Counted from the stretch's first letter, positions 35,342-46,223 are shown. The stretch is DNA of 64,000 nt from Symbiodinium kawagutii (GCA_009767595.1 VSDK01013725.1:437849-501848), one strand, 5' to 3'. Made by a program: numbers and translations. Notes: a model not told the origin generated them from the sequence alone.

Positions 35342-35938
35342 AATCACCAAAGCTGACAATAATGGTTGTTTCCCCTAGGACATGGTTGAATGATCATACA
35401 GCTTCATTATGATTTGGTGCTTCCTGTTCAACAAAATCATAACATCTGGTGGTAACTGATCATTTTTGGGGGTTCCCTGGTTTGTTGGAGATTTCGCGCT
35501 GATCCAGCTGATCATTTTTGGGTTCCCCAATTTGTTGGAGATTTCGTGATCCGTCATTGCCAAAGATGCTGAAACATAGCAATGACGGTCGTGACATCAA
35601 TATCAGGATTTGTTTCCATAGCATGCATATGGTTTACCCGAGATCAACGGTTTATCTGCAGTCATCGCGGTACCGGGAGCCACCAGCCAGAAGAAGGCAT
35701 GTGTTCGGTGGGGAGACCACAGGTTCCGGAACATCTAATGTTGGACACAGCTCGGAGTCAAGAGCAATCCTGTTCTTTTTCACACCCCCAAGCAGTGTGC
35801 TGCTGTGTCCCATGTTTTTATCTTGGTGAATTGGTAACTTGAACTACGCAAATCCTGAATCAGTGACAATTTCCAGTATTGTGGAGACTTAGGTCGAACT
35901 CCCTCCCATCCTAGGGTGAATTCTGTTGGGTCAATTCC

Positions 35939-36340
35939 TCAACAGTTCTGGGTGTGGTGCTGGTCCCATTGGTCGCTGTCAGAACAAGATTGGTCATGTG
36001 AAGGGACACCTCCGCATGCTAGATCCAGCTGTTCACAGGCCACACTGATGCAGCCAGCTATGACAAAGTTTGAGGTGGTGTTACCAGCCGAATCTGATTC
36101 AACACTGGTTGTTGACATATATCTACGTGTATCAACAATCATGACTACGTACATCCCATGATTGTTGATATATGTTGATATTGTTGGTTTACCCCTGCTA
36201 CTGATTCTCCCAGTCACTATGACTAACACAGCTGAATCTCTCTCCATACCCACCCCACCCTCCAGCACCTCACGTAAGCCCAGTCGGTGCAGAGCCTGGC
36301 AGTTTCCCAAATCGGAGCCTGGTGAATCTTTCATCTCCAA
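35939..36340 (-). CDS. candidate open frame, unknown protein
   Basis: A 133-codon minus frame. The first part is LHRLGLREVLEGGVGMERDS then AVLVIVTGRISSRGKP. The last part is TTSNFVIAGCISVACEQLDL then GGVPSHDQSCSDSDQWDQ. The middle crosses a 14-bp-arm hairpin (36130-36143 with 36157-36170). It may be two exons with a short intron, or one open frame. No domain recognised. Confidence 0.3.
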   Translation of the reverse strand: MEMKDSPGSDLGNCQALHRLGLREVLEGGVGMERDSAVLVIVTGRISSRGKPTISTYINNHGMYVVMIVDTRRYMSTTSVESDSAGNTTSNFVIAGCISVACEQLDLACGGVPSHDQSCSDSDQWDQHHTQNC

Positions 36341-36369
36341 TCAATAAGCATGAACCAATCATTCGTCAT

Positions 36370-36425
36370 CTGGTTGGTGGTTGAACCGCCCCTATGCGAA
36401 ATATGTATAAACCACCAACCAGTAG
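36370..36425. mobile_element. family C short copy
   Basis: TGGTTGGTGGTTGAACCGCC at the left and ATAAACCACCAACCAGTAG at the right. Internal deletion leaves 56 bp. Confidence 0.75.
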
Positions 36426-36495
36426 CCATTAACCCATTAGTAGCAAACCATCAATAGCTATTTAACATTATTTAACTCTGAAATAGTAGCTATGT

Positions 36496-36606
36496 GGCTG
36501 TGGGTCAAAACCCTGTACCCCTGGTTCCCCACTATTAGCCATTGTTTTCCCTGTTGGTGGAAATCCCCCACAAACGTTGGTTGATTAATACTGACCCAGC
36601 TCGCCA
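36496..36606 (+). mobile_element. family A MITE-like element
   Basis: TGGCTGTGGGTCAAAACCCT at the left and ACTGACCCAGCTCGCCAT at the right (GGCGAGC-type terminus). Confidence 0.88.
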
Positions 36607-36659
36607 TATAGCTATTTTAATCCATTAGGAGCCATCAATAGCCACTAACCTTGACCAAG

Positions 36660-36845
36660 TGCTTGGGATCCTTCGGCAGCGCCGTGCAACCACCAGGCCA
36701 CCCTTGGAAGCGGCGTGGCGCCCGACCGGCGCGGCCACGCGCTGCGCTCGCGCCTGCGTTGCCTCGACCAGGGAACTCAAGGGCAGGTCATGGCGATGAG
36801 TCAAGACCTGTCACCGGTGGAAGGCAAGATGCTGTTCGCGGGGAA
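36660..36845. other. GC-rich island, strand ambiguous
   Basis: Strongly GC-rich against the flanks. Minus frame DLPLSSLVEATQARAQRVAA; plus frame SQDLSPVEGKMLFAGKAW. Exon-like, but unassigned. Confidence 0.22.
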
Positions 36846-36851
36846 AGCATG

Positions 36852-37110
36852 GAGTAACCATGGAGTAACCAAGGATAAACCCTGGATTAACCAGTGGAAA
36901 CCATGCATGAACCATGGATTAACCCAGGATTCACCAGTGGAAACCATGTATTTTCCATGGGTTCACCAGTGGAAACCATGGATTCACCATGGGTTGACCA
37001 AGGATTAGCCAAGGATTCACCAGTGGAAACACCATGGATTAAGCGTGAGTTGACCAAGGATTCACGATGGATTACCCAAGGATGAACCAAGGATTTCACC
37101 CTTGATGGAG
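36852..37110. repeat. imperfect CCATGGATTAACC/CCAGTGGAAA tandem repeat
   Basis: Repeated words GGATTAACC, TTCACCAGTGGAAACCATG and ACCAAGGAT with variable spacing. Confidence 0.8.
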
Positions 37111-37322
37111 TCTTGATTGACCATTGGTTATACTTATTAAGCATGAATCAATCGTTGATTAAGCATTGATGAACCAATGATTCATCGGTGATGAACCAAT
37201 TCATCACACACATAGTCATTGAAAGAACATCATGGGTACTTTCGGGGTACTAATTGGTGTGATGTTCTAATCGTTGAAAGAATTGGTACTTTACAATGAA
37301 TTGGTACTAATTGGTACTAATC

Positions 37323-37419
37323 ATTCCCAGGGGCTCCATGTATGGTATATTTACCTACAAAACTGGGTCATTTTATAGGTAAATGTAGCTAAATAGACCA
37401 TACATGGAGCCACAGGGAT
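37323..37419. mobile_element. family D foldback element
   Basis: Third near-identical copy of the 96-bp foldback element. It lies within GTACTAATT-rich DNA. Confidence 0.92.
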
Positions 37420-37432
37420 TAGTACTAATATT

Positions 37433-37760
37433 ACGCACAGACCCCGTGGCTTGCCCTCCGGGCAAACCACGGCTGTCTGTGCGTGTTGAACATTGCTCGA
37501 AGAATCAGTGAGAAACACTGGCTATACGCAGTGATTTAGGGTTTAGGGTTTTAGGGTTTAGGTTTTAGGGTTCAGGGTTTAAGGTTTTAGGGTTTAGGGT
37601 TTTAGGGTTTAGGGTTTTAGGGTTTTAGGGTTTCGGGTTAGGGTTTCTTGATTCTCAGAGTTTCAGAACAACGGGCCTGCGCAGGGCTTTAAACAGTTGA
37701 CAAGACTCACTTCTGGGCAGGTCTTGTGGTCACGGGCAAACCATAGGGTCTTGCCGTAAT
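37433..37760. mobile_element. insert with interstitial telomere repeats between 15-bp direct repeats
   Basis: The 15-mer ATTAGTACTAATATT occurs at 37418-37432 and again at 37761-37775, flanking a 328-bp segment unlike its surroundings. The segment holds a 50-nt hairpin (37434-37483: CGCACAGAC/GTCTGTGCG, CCGTGG/CCACGG, TTGCCC/GGGCAA), then a TTTAGGG tract, then a second small palindrome (CAAGAC...GTCTTG). It reads as an insertion with a target-site duplication. The host DNA is itself GTACTAA-rich, which weakens the case. Confidence 0.6.
37533..37646 (+). repeat. interstitial telomeric repeat, TTTAGGG type
   Basis: About 114 bp of GGGTTTA/GGGTTTTA repeats with scattered variants (TTCAGGG, TTTCGGG). 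TTTAGGG is the telomere repeat type reported for dinoflagellates. Confidence 0.93.
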
Positions 37761-38937
37761 ATTAGTACTAATATTGGTACTAATTGGTACTAATTGGTAC
37801 TAATCATTGGTACCCGTATTCAGTTTCTGGGTACGACTAATGGTCGCTCACATGGAGATTCCGACAACTTTGGAGCTTCGCGGGCATGCCAGTGATTGGA
37901 TCTGAGCGTCTCAATCACTGCAGCCTCATGTGACTGTTTTGCGGTCCCACCGGGGTTGTTGTGTGGTGGGCTTGCCGGCGGCAAGCAGTACAATAGTCTT
38001 GGTAGTTTAACAAAGAGACCTCTTATGATATGTATATATATATATATGCATGTAAATACTGTTTATATATATATCATGATTACATAGTGTATGTAAGTAG
38101 ATATCAGGCATGAATCCATTCAAGTGGCAGACCCATTTGGGATCGATGTTGGGAGTGTCTATAGCATGAAGGGCCAATCATCACCTACACACAGATCTAT
38201 TGTTGTTCAAAGGCCATAATGACGATGTTCTTAATTCATGCCTCTCACCTTTCGTTCCTGCAGTTGCTGTTTGTTTCATCGGCATCATCAATATCATCAC
38301 CATCAAGAAACTACCCATTCTAGTATACTTTTTGAACCCCTTGCAAGCCATCAAGGTATACTAGCGCATTCTGTGGTACATAACCATTCACGTACATGTA
38401 CTATCATTGTGCCGATTACTTACCTTACTAACCCAAATGTATCTAATGATAATGATCATCATATTCAGCAAATTTCAGCAAAAACCGTTGTGAAGGCGAA
38501 CCAGGAAAGGTATATGGTGGTTGGCAACCATCACTGCCAGCTGATGCAAGAATTCATATACATCTTTGACCCTTTATTGTTGGTATATCCCCTACTATTG
38601 TTGCTTATGATCCCCTATTAACCATTTTTTGACCACGGTGAACCACTATCAAAAACAATACATTTCTGACCATTGACCAACCATTTGTCACTAGGGAAAA
38701 TTCAAAAAATGACAATCGAACAACCAACCAATGGTTGTTCAACCACTATTGTTGGCTATTATCCCCTATGACTAACCATTATTAGCTGGCTATAATCATG
38801 TAAAACAACCATATCATTACAAACCACCAACCAAAGCACCAACCAGTGGTTGTTGATTATTATCCCTAGTATGAACCAGTATTGATGGTTATAGCCAATA
38901 TAAACCACCCCAAAAAAATGTCAATCAAACCACCAAC

Positions 38938-39072
38938 CAAACATCTTTGACCGTTGCTTCGCCCAAAACCGCCTCTTGCGCCAGCATTTGCAGCCGCTGG
39001 TCGTGGATGGACGGCTGCAAGGGAACCAACGAGCAGAGCCTGACGACGACGATGACCCGCGGAGGAGGAGGT
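38938..39072 (-). CDS. candidate 135-nt exon ending at family C terminus
   Basis: On the minus strand the acceptor GCGTATCTTCCAG precedes an open frame RVIVVVRLCSLVPLQPSIHD then QRLQMLAQEAVLGEATVKD. It ends GATGTTTG|GTTGGTGGTTTG, where GT is the first dinucleotide of a family-C terminus. The phase is consistent through the whole island. No family recognised. Confidence 0.36.
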
Positions 39073-39137
39073 CTGGAAGATACGCGGTTAGTTTTTTCGC
39101 CAATCGTAGGGGTGATATATCGACAACAGTAGGGGAT

Positions 39138-39245
39138 ATGGTGGTTTCTCAAGCTATAGGGAGCCCCAAAGCTATGGTTGGTTTATTGCTACAAACGACT
39201 AATATTGGATGATTTCAGGGTACCCCTATTTTGAGAAACCACCAT
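39138..39245. mobile_element. family B MITE-like element
   Basis: ATGGTGGTTTCTCAAGCTAT at the left and CCTATTTTGAGAAACCACCA at the right. 108 bp. Confidence 0.88.
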
Positions 39246-39334
39246 ATGCCATGGTTGATCTACCTATCACTATGGGGGTTATTGCCGTTAATGGTTGAGA
39301 ATACGGATAATACTTCTGGTAAAATCATTACTAC

Positions 39335-39483
39335 ATGGGTGTTTCTCAAGTCATCGGGGACCCCAAAAATCATTAATTCATTCATTCATTCATTCATTCA
39401 TTCATTCATTCATTCATTCAACTATCATGTTCAGTCGTAGACCCACCACTTTAGGGGTTCCCAATTTTGAGAAAGCCCCATAT
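39335..39483. mobile_element. family B MITE-like element containing a microsatellite
   Basis: ATGGGTGTTTCTCAAGTCAT at the left and CCAATTTTGAGAAAGCCCC at the right. The AATCATCC word inside has expanded into about 12 ATTC units (39373-39420), making this copy longer than its relatives. Confidence 0.85.
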
Positions 39484-40513
39484 AGCTGACCTGTTTCAAC
39501 CTGCTGGCCATAGTAAATCAGCATTGTTTCAAGGATTTCAACAATAGAAACAACGGTTGATATTGGTTTATCATGGTTGACAATGATGAACTATGGCCAG
39601 AAGATAGCTGCAGATATAGCTTGCTACGCTCACGGTTCACTCTCCCGCTTGGATCAAAAAACGAGGACTGCCAATTGATGATGCTTGCAAATATGTTGAA
39701 ATACATTATTTTCTGATGGATGATGGCAACTGATGATGGTCATAAATGATGGTTTGTTTATGATGTCGGCAGCTACTTGATGCTTGAGTGCTGCTTGGTA
39801 CTGCTCGACCATGGTTAATCAAAGCTTTTGGATGCTTACTCATGGCTGCCGATTTTGCAACTATTGAAAGTCAACAATGGTTGATGATGGTTGCTGATGG
39901 TAGATTGATAGTTAATTCCAACTATCAAGCTCTGGTTGGTTGGATGGATAATTTACAGATAAGGGAGGAAAATTATTGGGCATGCCATAGATAGTGGATG
40001 CCGCTTGCGTACTGCTGTCTGCGGCGTTCGCATGGTCTTTACCGGATGTTGAGGGTACGCCCCTGGCTTGGCAAGGACTTTGGTGGTTAAATATCGTCGA
40101 ATGACGATTCAATGATGGTTAATCAATGCCACTAATCACCATTGTCAACCACTGAATCACCATGAATCAATCATCGACGATGGTTCATCATCTATCAGTC
40201 ACCATGAATCACATATGTTAACCACTAGTGAAGACGATTCACCACTACTTCTTCCACGGCTGCCCTTCACGGGTCCCTATTGAGCACCGCCGGTACCAGG
40301 CACTCCAAGGCATGGGTTCGAACTACATCACTTGGGGTGGCTCCTGGATGAAATTGCTTCAAGCGTCGCACCCAAAGTCGTGCACTGATTCCTACTGCAT
40401 GTTACTGAGATGTATGGACATGATCATAACACTTGTTCAAAACTATGGTGTTATTCATGGTGTTGTAGTCGTTGAAACGAAACAGAATCACTTGATTTGG
40501 CTAGGGCTCCCAG

Positions 40514-40683
40514 CACATCCAAGCGATCACGCAGATTCAGCTGATCCGAGTCCTCTGCATATTGCCTGGCGAGGACGACCCTTTGCCCAAAAATGTTGGG
40601 GATGATGATTCATGGTTGAGGGATGTCCTGGTTCAGCAAGTGCGCCTTGCGAAACCTGCTCAAGTATCCCAGATCTGTCAGAG
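40514..40683 (+). CDS. candidate 170-nt exon, unknown protein
   Basis: The plus frame opens after GGGCTCCCAG and reads HIQAITQIQLIRVLCILPGE, then DDSWLRDVLVQQVRLAKPAQ, then VSQICQR, to a donor-like GTCAGAG|GTCACA. The composition is protein-like, with amphipathic helix patterns. The frame stays open to 40801 without the donor. No domain recognised. Confidence 0.35.
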
Positions 40684-40764
40684 GTCACATGCTTATAGAG
40701 GCTATGACCCACCTTCTAGCTCACTTACAATTGAGCGGTGTTCAAAATACTTCTTTGATTTCAA

Positions 40765-40985
40765 GGTGATAACTATTTGCTTACGATTTGGCTTACAGTA
40801 GCCTACGTTTTCCAACATCTTACTTACGGATAGGGTTTGGGACAAGATTAGCTTACGATTCGCTTACGGTAAGAATTGGTGGACATGAATATTGCTTACG
40901 AATCGCTTACGAAAACATGTCTGCCTCGCATAGCTTATGTCACAGCTTACGAATACCTTACAAAACACAGGAAAAGACTTACGAA
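40765..40985. repeat. GCTTACGA degenerate repeat
   Basis: About ten GCTTACG(A/G)/CTTACGAAT words in 220 bp with irregular spacing. No gene seen. Confidence 0.65.
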
Positions 40986-41547
40986 TGACCTCAGTTATCG
41001 CTAGCCCTTTACAAAATATATAAAGGGGCATTTAGAACGCTGCTCAATTGATTTAGTGTACGATGGTCATATCCCAGTTACAACTCCAACAGCACATGCG
41101 TTGCGTAGGTCCAAGTTCAATCGAAAATTCCCACCCTGCATCCCGACGACCTCAATAAAGTGCCTGGCGAGCTAAATGCGAGCCCGGCTTGTGGGGCACA
41201 GGAGGAGGATGAATGTATGGGTGTTTCTCAAAATTTTAGGGATTACCCACTATAGTTACCTTGGTGGCTTATAGATCCCTTAAAGTTAGTGGGTATAAGC
41301 CATCCAGTTACCAACAAGAGGGGATAATAACGAACACCAACAGGGGATATACCAACTATATCCTGGTTTCTCAAAATTATAGGAAACCCCAAAGTTATGG
41401 TTGGTTTATCACCATAAGAGGGGATAATAGGCACCAATAGTAGGGGTGATATACCAACAATATATAGGCAGGTTTCTCAAAATAGGGGACCCAAAAAATG
41501 GTTTGTCACTAAGAATGGTTACTAAACTGGTGGATCACTAGGATCTC

Positions 41548-41724
41548 GTGGTTTCTCAAAGTTAGGGGACCCCCAAATCATCCAATACCAATCATTTGTA
41601 GTTGTAGTAATAATTCAAAAGAAAACAAATGTTTAAGGGTCCCTAATTATAGATGGCTCATCATTGTAAACGCTGAATAGACTAGATGATTTAGGGATAC
41701 CGCTATTTTGAAAAACCTCCATAT
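41548..41724. mobile_element. family B element, enlarged copy
   Basis: GTGGTTTCTCAAAGTTAGGG at the left and CGCTATTTTGAAAAACCTCC at the right. An internal near-terminus (AAGGGTCCCTAATTATAG) suggests two overlapping or nested copies. Further half copies lie at 41219-41260, 41362-41390 and 41468-41500. Confidence 0.6.
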
Positions 41725-42154
41725 GAGAACAAAACAAGTAAACCATGCTGGTTGGTGCTGGAACCACCCCTATGAACAAAATGCTCGAAGCAAAAGAACA
41801 TTGACAATCTGAATCTGTCGGGTTTCGCCCGGCCAGGATGCAAGTAGAGTTGTGGGTGAAATTGATCTTCACCGGAGTTGTATGACCATAATATCAGAAA
41901 GGAAAGACATTTTGGCGGACTCACTTCACTAGCAACACCCTTGCCCTTTTTCTCAAACTAAATGTCACAAGTTTGACACAAAATGCGAATAACTTGAAAA
42001 GCGTCTCGTGCCTATGCTTAATTGGTCTCCTGGATACCCTATCTTCACCGGTGATCAAAATCCTCTTGAAACAGATCCTTGTGCTGCGACGCAGTTGTTC
42101 CCAATGAGCTGTCGATCTATGAACGCTGTGGGCATATGTGGTTATGGCTGGCAT
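41703..42154 (-). CDS. candidate coding fragments, unknown protein
   Basis: Two adjacent minus frames. 42154-41921 has HWEQLRRSTRICFKRILITG then RHETLFKLFAFCVKLVTF. 41924-41703 has YLHPGRAKPDRFRLSMFFCF. They differ in frame and join near 41921. No domain recognised. Confidence 0.22.
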
Positions 42155-42159
42155 CGCTG

Positions 42160-42940
42160 ACCATCTTCGACCCCTCAGACGGCTTCCCAGCTACGACAGC
42201 AGCGTGGTCCCTGTAACACAGACTGCGCTCTCATGGATCCCTAGAGCAGCTAGCGCCCACTTCAGCCACTGGTGTCATTGCCACTGGTTGGTTTTTTGTT
42301 AAATAAACCAGGTATAAGCCTAGGCAATCCTGGGGATAAGCGACTAGTCATCCTACTTTGAACGGTAATCCTACGTTATTACACTACCTGGATAGAAAAT
42401 CGAAGTCATCCGGGAACGGGTAGAAGCACACGGTAGTGTCATAACCAACCGGCCAGGTTTCATTCCTGTGCTCACTCAAGGGGTATAGAGCTGGTGGTAT
42501 AACGACCAAGAACTAATTGGTCTGTCACGAATCAATCAGGATGATATAGTGAACACATGATAATAACCAGGACTACAACTATAGTCTATCACCTATCAAC
42601 AATATATTGGTATATCTATATCTATAACTACTTACTACCAGCAATAACCCACTACGCATGAAGATACATAAGGCCAATATTAGAACCAATCACCTACATC
42701 CTGGTAGATCACACCAACAAACACCCCAGTTTTGATGGCAAGTACCCGCTATTTATGGTAAAACTGGTGGGTGCCCCCCTTTTAAGAAACCAGCATATGT
42801 ATATAATTGGGCTTTAGCCAAACCACTGTACAATACATTGCAACTGGTTTGCGACCAATTACATTTGGTAGATTATAATCCATCAAAATCATAATTCTAT
42901 TGTATATCTACTTGCATTGTATGTATATAACTGTATATAC
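42160..42940. other. no gene seen
   Basis: AT-rich, with a short GC-richer patch at 42175-42270. No convincing frame, element or array. Confidence 0.45.
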
Positions 42941-42943
42941 AAA

Positions 42944-43031
42944 TGGGGGTTGCTCGAAAATAGGGGACCCCCAAATCATCCATATGAAAAACCAACCATC
43001 TTGGGAGGTTCCCTATTGTAAGAAACTACCA
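42944..43031. mobile_element. family B MITE-like element
   Basis: GGGGGTTGCTCGAAAATAGG at the left and CCCTATTGTAAGAAACTACC at the right. 88 bp. Confidence 0.8.
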
Positions 43032-43040
43032 GGACCATAT

Positions 43041-43159
43041 ATGGCAGTTTGTCCGGTTCACCCTGTACCCCTGATTCCCCTATCATTCACCATTGTTTTC
43101 CCCATTATTGTTGGTGGTTATCCCCTCTTATTGGTTGGTTCATATTGACCCATAGCCAT
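43041..43159 (+). mobile_element. family A MITE-like element
   Basis: ATGGCAGTTTGTCCGGTTCA at the left and ATATTGACCCATAGCCA at the right. It begins only 10 bp after a family-B copy. Confidence 0.85.
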
Positions 43160-43370
43160 ATAGCTGGTATATCCACTACTATTGTTGCTTATTATCCTAT
43201 CAACCAACTAATGATGCTGATTATTCCACCTATTAGAGCTTATAGCTATAAAACAGGGAAACTATCAATTATAGCTAAATTATGCTAAATTAACACAAAT
43301 AGTTTGTCATAGTTTTATCAAAGGAAGTTTAGTTACGAAGTGCGGAACTTCCGTGTTACGAAGATTTGAA

Positions 43371-43938
43371 AAGATCTCAAAAGAAATAGATCTCAAAAGA
43401 AATAGATCTCAAAAGAAATAGATCTCAAAAGAAATAGATCTCAAAAGGAATAGATCTCAAAAGAAATAGATCTCAAAAGAAATACATCTCCAAAGGAAAA
43501 AGATCTCAAAAGGAATAGATATCAAAAGAAATACATCTCAAAAGAAATAGATCTCAAAAGGAATAGATCTCAAAAGAAATAGATCTCAAAAGAAATACAT
43601 CTCAAAGGAAAAAGATCTCAAAAGAAATAGATCTCAAAAGAAATAGATCTCAAAAGAAATAGATCTCAAAAGGAATAGATCTCAAAAGAAATAGATCTCA
43701 AAAGGAATAGATCTCAAAAGAAATAGATCTCAAAAGGAATAGATCTCAAAAGAAATAGATCTCAAAAGGAATAGATCTCAAAAGAAATAGATCTCAAAAG
43801 GAATAGATCTCAAAAGAAATAGATCTCAAAAGGAATAGATCTCAAAAGAAATAGATCTCAAAAGGAATAGATCTCAAAAGAAATAGATCTCAAAAGGAAT
43901 AGATCTCAAAAGAAATAGATCTCAAAAGGAATAGATCT
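43371..43938. repeat. 16-bp tandem array with 32-bp higher-order period
   Basis: About 35 copies of AGATCTCAAAAGAAAT. From about 43.66 kb onward, AAAAGAAAT and AAAAGGAAT units alternate strictly, giving a near-perfect 32-bp higher-order repeat. Each unit carries an AGATCT site. It is non-coding. Confidence 0.96.
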
Positions 43939-44264
43939 TGACTTTGCGTGACGCTCTCCGCACTGTCAGGGCTGTTTCAACTCATCTTGCAGATGACTTG
44001 GATCTTGACTTTGTGTGACAGGTGTGGTACTTTCAGCATGTCGATGATCTTGGAAGTTCAAAACATGGAGGAAGTCTCGCACGAAATGCGTTTTTGATCA
44101 TTGGATTTGTCACGAAACCATGGGTTTTTTCGTGAAAAACGTTGTCGACTTGATCGGGAAACTAGCCTTGTCGAACGGACGGGTCCCAGACGGTCTCGGT
44201 TTAGTTCGGATTTGGTTCGGAGTGTTTCCTATGACTGTTGCCAAAAAATCGACTTCTGCACGTC

Positions 44265-44815
44265 TCTATGTTGACTTTGTGTGGCAGGCGTGGCATTTGG
44301 TGCACATGGAGCTCCTCTGGGATCGCTCTCCGCACTGTCAGGGCTGTTTCAAGTCAATCTGCACATGATTTGGATCTTGACTTTGCGTGGCAGGCGTGGC
44401 ATTTGGTGCACATGGAGCTCCTCTGGGATCGCTCTCCGCACTGTCAGGGCTGTTTCTGCTCATCTCGCAGATGACTTGGATCTTGACTTTGCGTGGCAGG
44501 CGTGGCATTTGGTGCACATGGAGCTCCTCTGGGATCGCTCTCCGCACTGTCAGGGCTGTTTCAACTGATCTTGGAGAGGTCTTGGATCTTGACTTTGCGT
44601 GACAGGCGTGGCATTTGGTGCACATGGAGCTCCTCTGGGATCGCATTCCGCACTGTCAGGGCTGTTTCAATTGATCTTGGAGAAGTCTTGGATCTTGACT
44701 TTGCGTGACAGGCGTGGCATTTCGCGCGATTGGAGTTCCTTTGGGATCGCTCTCCGCACTGTCAGGGCTGTTTCAACTCATCTTGCAGATGACTTGGATC
44801 TTGACTTGTTGTCCA
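44265..44815. repeat. 106-bp tandem repeat array
   Basis: About five copies of a 106-bp unit (TTGACTTTGCGTGGCAGGCG...GGCTGTTTCAACTCATCTTG), with starts at 44281, 44387, 44493, 44599 and 44705. A partial unit at 43939-44020 sits directly against the 16-bp array, separated from the main array by unique DNA. Since 106 is not a multiple of 3, the WQAWHLVHMELLW-type frames shift between units, so a coding role is unlikely. Confidence 0.95.
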
Positions 44816-45453
44816 TAGTTCCTTAGCACGTGTACAGAGCCTTGTCAAAAACCGCAACACAAGATCATTCTCCAGACAAGTTGCGCGCTCGTGATGTTTT
44901 GACCGCCATTCTATAGGCTCAAATGTTTTTTTTCTATATGCACTTATAAGTTTTGGAAACTTCCGCCTCCGCCTCGTGCGGGAACTACTTGTAGCTATGA
45001 TGTTTCCCTATTATCCGATTAACTGGTAAAAATTACTGTTTATATCTATAGATAATATATCTATCTATCTATACATTACATACATATATCCACTCGGATT
45101 TTTAATGGATCGCAACCAACCAACACCTCACCACTGCCCGCCTGCACTGCCGGAGCTGCCCGCTGAGGCTGCAGCTTTGGCAGCTCTGAGCAGCGGGCAA
45201 CATGGGGACTTCTGCATGTTCGTTGTTGGATAGAAATAGGGTACGAATGGCTATTAATGGTTAATAATGATGGTTTATAATGGGTAATAATGGCTACTAA
45301 TGGTTAATAATGGCTAATAATTCATCGCCGACTTCAGTTAGTGATCTTACCCTTCATACCCGACCACCTGAGTCTGGGGTGATGTGGTGATGACTGTGTC
45401 CGTCATCGTCCGCGCGAGTTCACAATAAGGATGATAAGCAACAGTAAGATCCA

Positions 45454-45566
45454 AATGGGTGTTTCTCGAGGCATAGGGGACCTCAAACAATTGTTGGTTT
45501 GTTACTACAAATGGTTTGTATTAACTAAAAAGGATGATTTGGGTACATTTATTTTGAGAAGCCAGC
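45454..45566. mobile_element. family B MITE-like element
   Basis: ATGGGTGTTTCTCGAGGCAT at the left and TTATTTTGAGAAGCCAGC at the right, 113 bp, diverged. Confidence 0.72.
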
Positions 45567-45812
45567 TGAGAGGATCATTTTTGACCAAAAGCAAAGTGGG
45601 GACAGGATGGGATTCTGGAAATTGTGGGGGCTGCTATCTTAAGTTGAGATGGTTTTTGGATCACCAGTCTCTTCAAAGCCTAATTACTGAATTCAGAGTT
45701 GTTTGTAAAACTTGTTCGTTGACGAAGTTTAGGAAATGTTTTTCATCGATTCACAGGTTGCGATACTCACTATCCAGTATTGGTTAGTTCTTGAAGCGTA
45801 AGACACTTTCGT

Positions 45813-46049
45813 TTAATAGATGGAAGAACTACGAAGAACTGCTACAGATACAATGCAGTTCACTCTAACTCTCGGATGAAACTTCTTCATTGGCGGTTTA
45901 CTCCTGATCCTCCAGGGGTCACCTGACAGTATGTAATTGGCAATCACAGCATGAAATATTTGTCGACGTGGAAGGCAAGCTTTTTCAAGACTGCTACTGC
46001 ACCCACAAACATCTGAATATACATGTGTTTCACCATTGTTGTTGGTCAT
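45813..46049 (-). CDS. candidate open frame, unknown protein
   Basis: The minus frame reads ETHVYSDVCGCSSSLEKACL, then RRQIFHAVIANYILSGDPWR, then FHPRVRVNCIVSVAVLRS, and a stop at 45813. Protein-like, with no domain recognised. It precedes the retrotransposon-bearing family-A element. Confidence 0.28.
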   Translation of the reverse strand: MTNNNGETHVYSDVCGCSSSLEKACLPRRQIFHAVIANYILSGDPWRIRSKPPMKKFHPRVRVNCIVSVAVLRSSSIY

Positions 46050-46114
46050 TATCTCCTATCATCACCCGTGATGAACCATTATTATGCCCTATTGAACACC
46101 ATCGACCACCATTA

Positions 46115-46223
46115 TATGGCTATGGGTCAAAACCCTGTACCCCTGGTTCCCTGTCATTTCCCATTGTTTTCACTATAGTTTGTTGGTTATTAACCACCAT
46201 TATTGGTTGATTAATATTGACCC
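46115..46223 (+). mobile_element. family A element, left part, split by the retrotransposon
   Basis: The copy starts ATGGCTATGGGTCAAAACCC and runs to ...ATTAATATTGACCC. The expected end ATAGCCAT is found at 56601-56608, on the other side of the retrotransposon. The retrotransposon therefore inserted into this element. Confidence 0.92.
46207..46223. repeat. target-site duplication, left copy
   Basis: TTGATTAATATTGACCC (17 bp), identical to 56584-56600. It marks the 3' boundary of the minus-strand element. Confidence 0.93.

Noticed and set aside
36130-36170. Hairpin with 14-bp arms as a transcription terminator
   Set aside because: There is no bacterial context. It is a short AT-rich palindrome within a candidate coding frame, with no supporting signal.
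44120-44826. Plus frames with WQAWHLVHMELLWD repeats
   Set aside because: The repeat unit is 106 bp, not a multiple of 3, so no single frame is maintained. I treat it as tandem repeat DNA.
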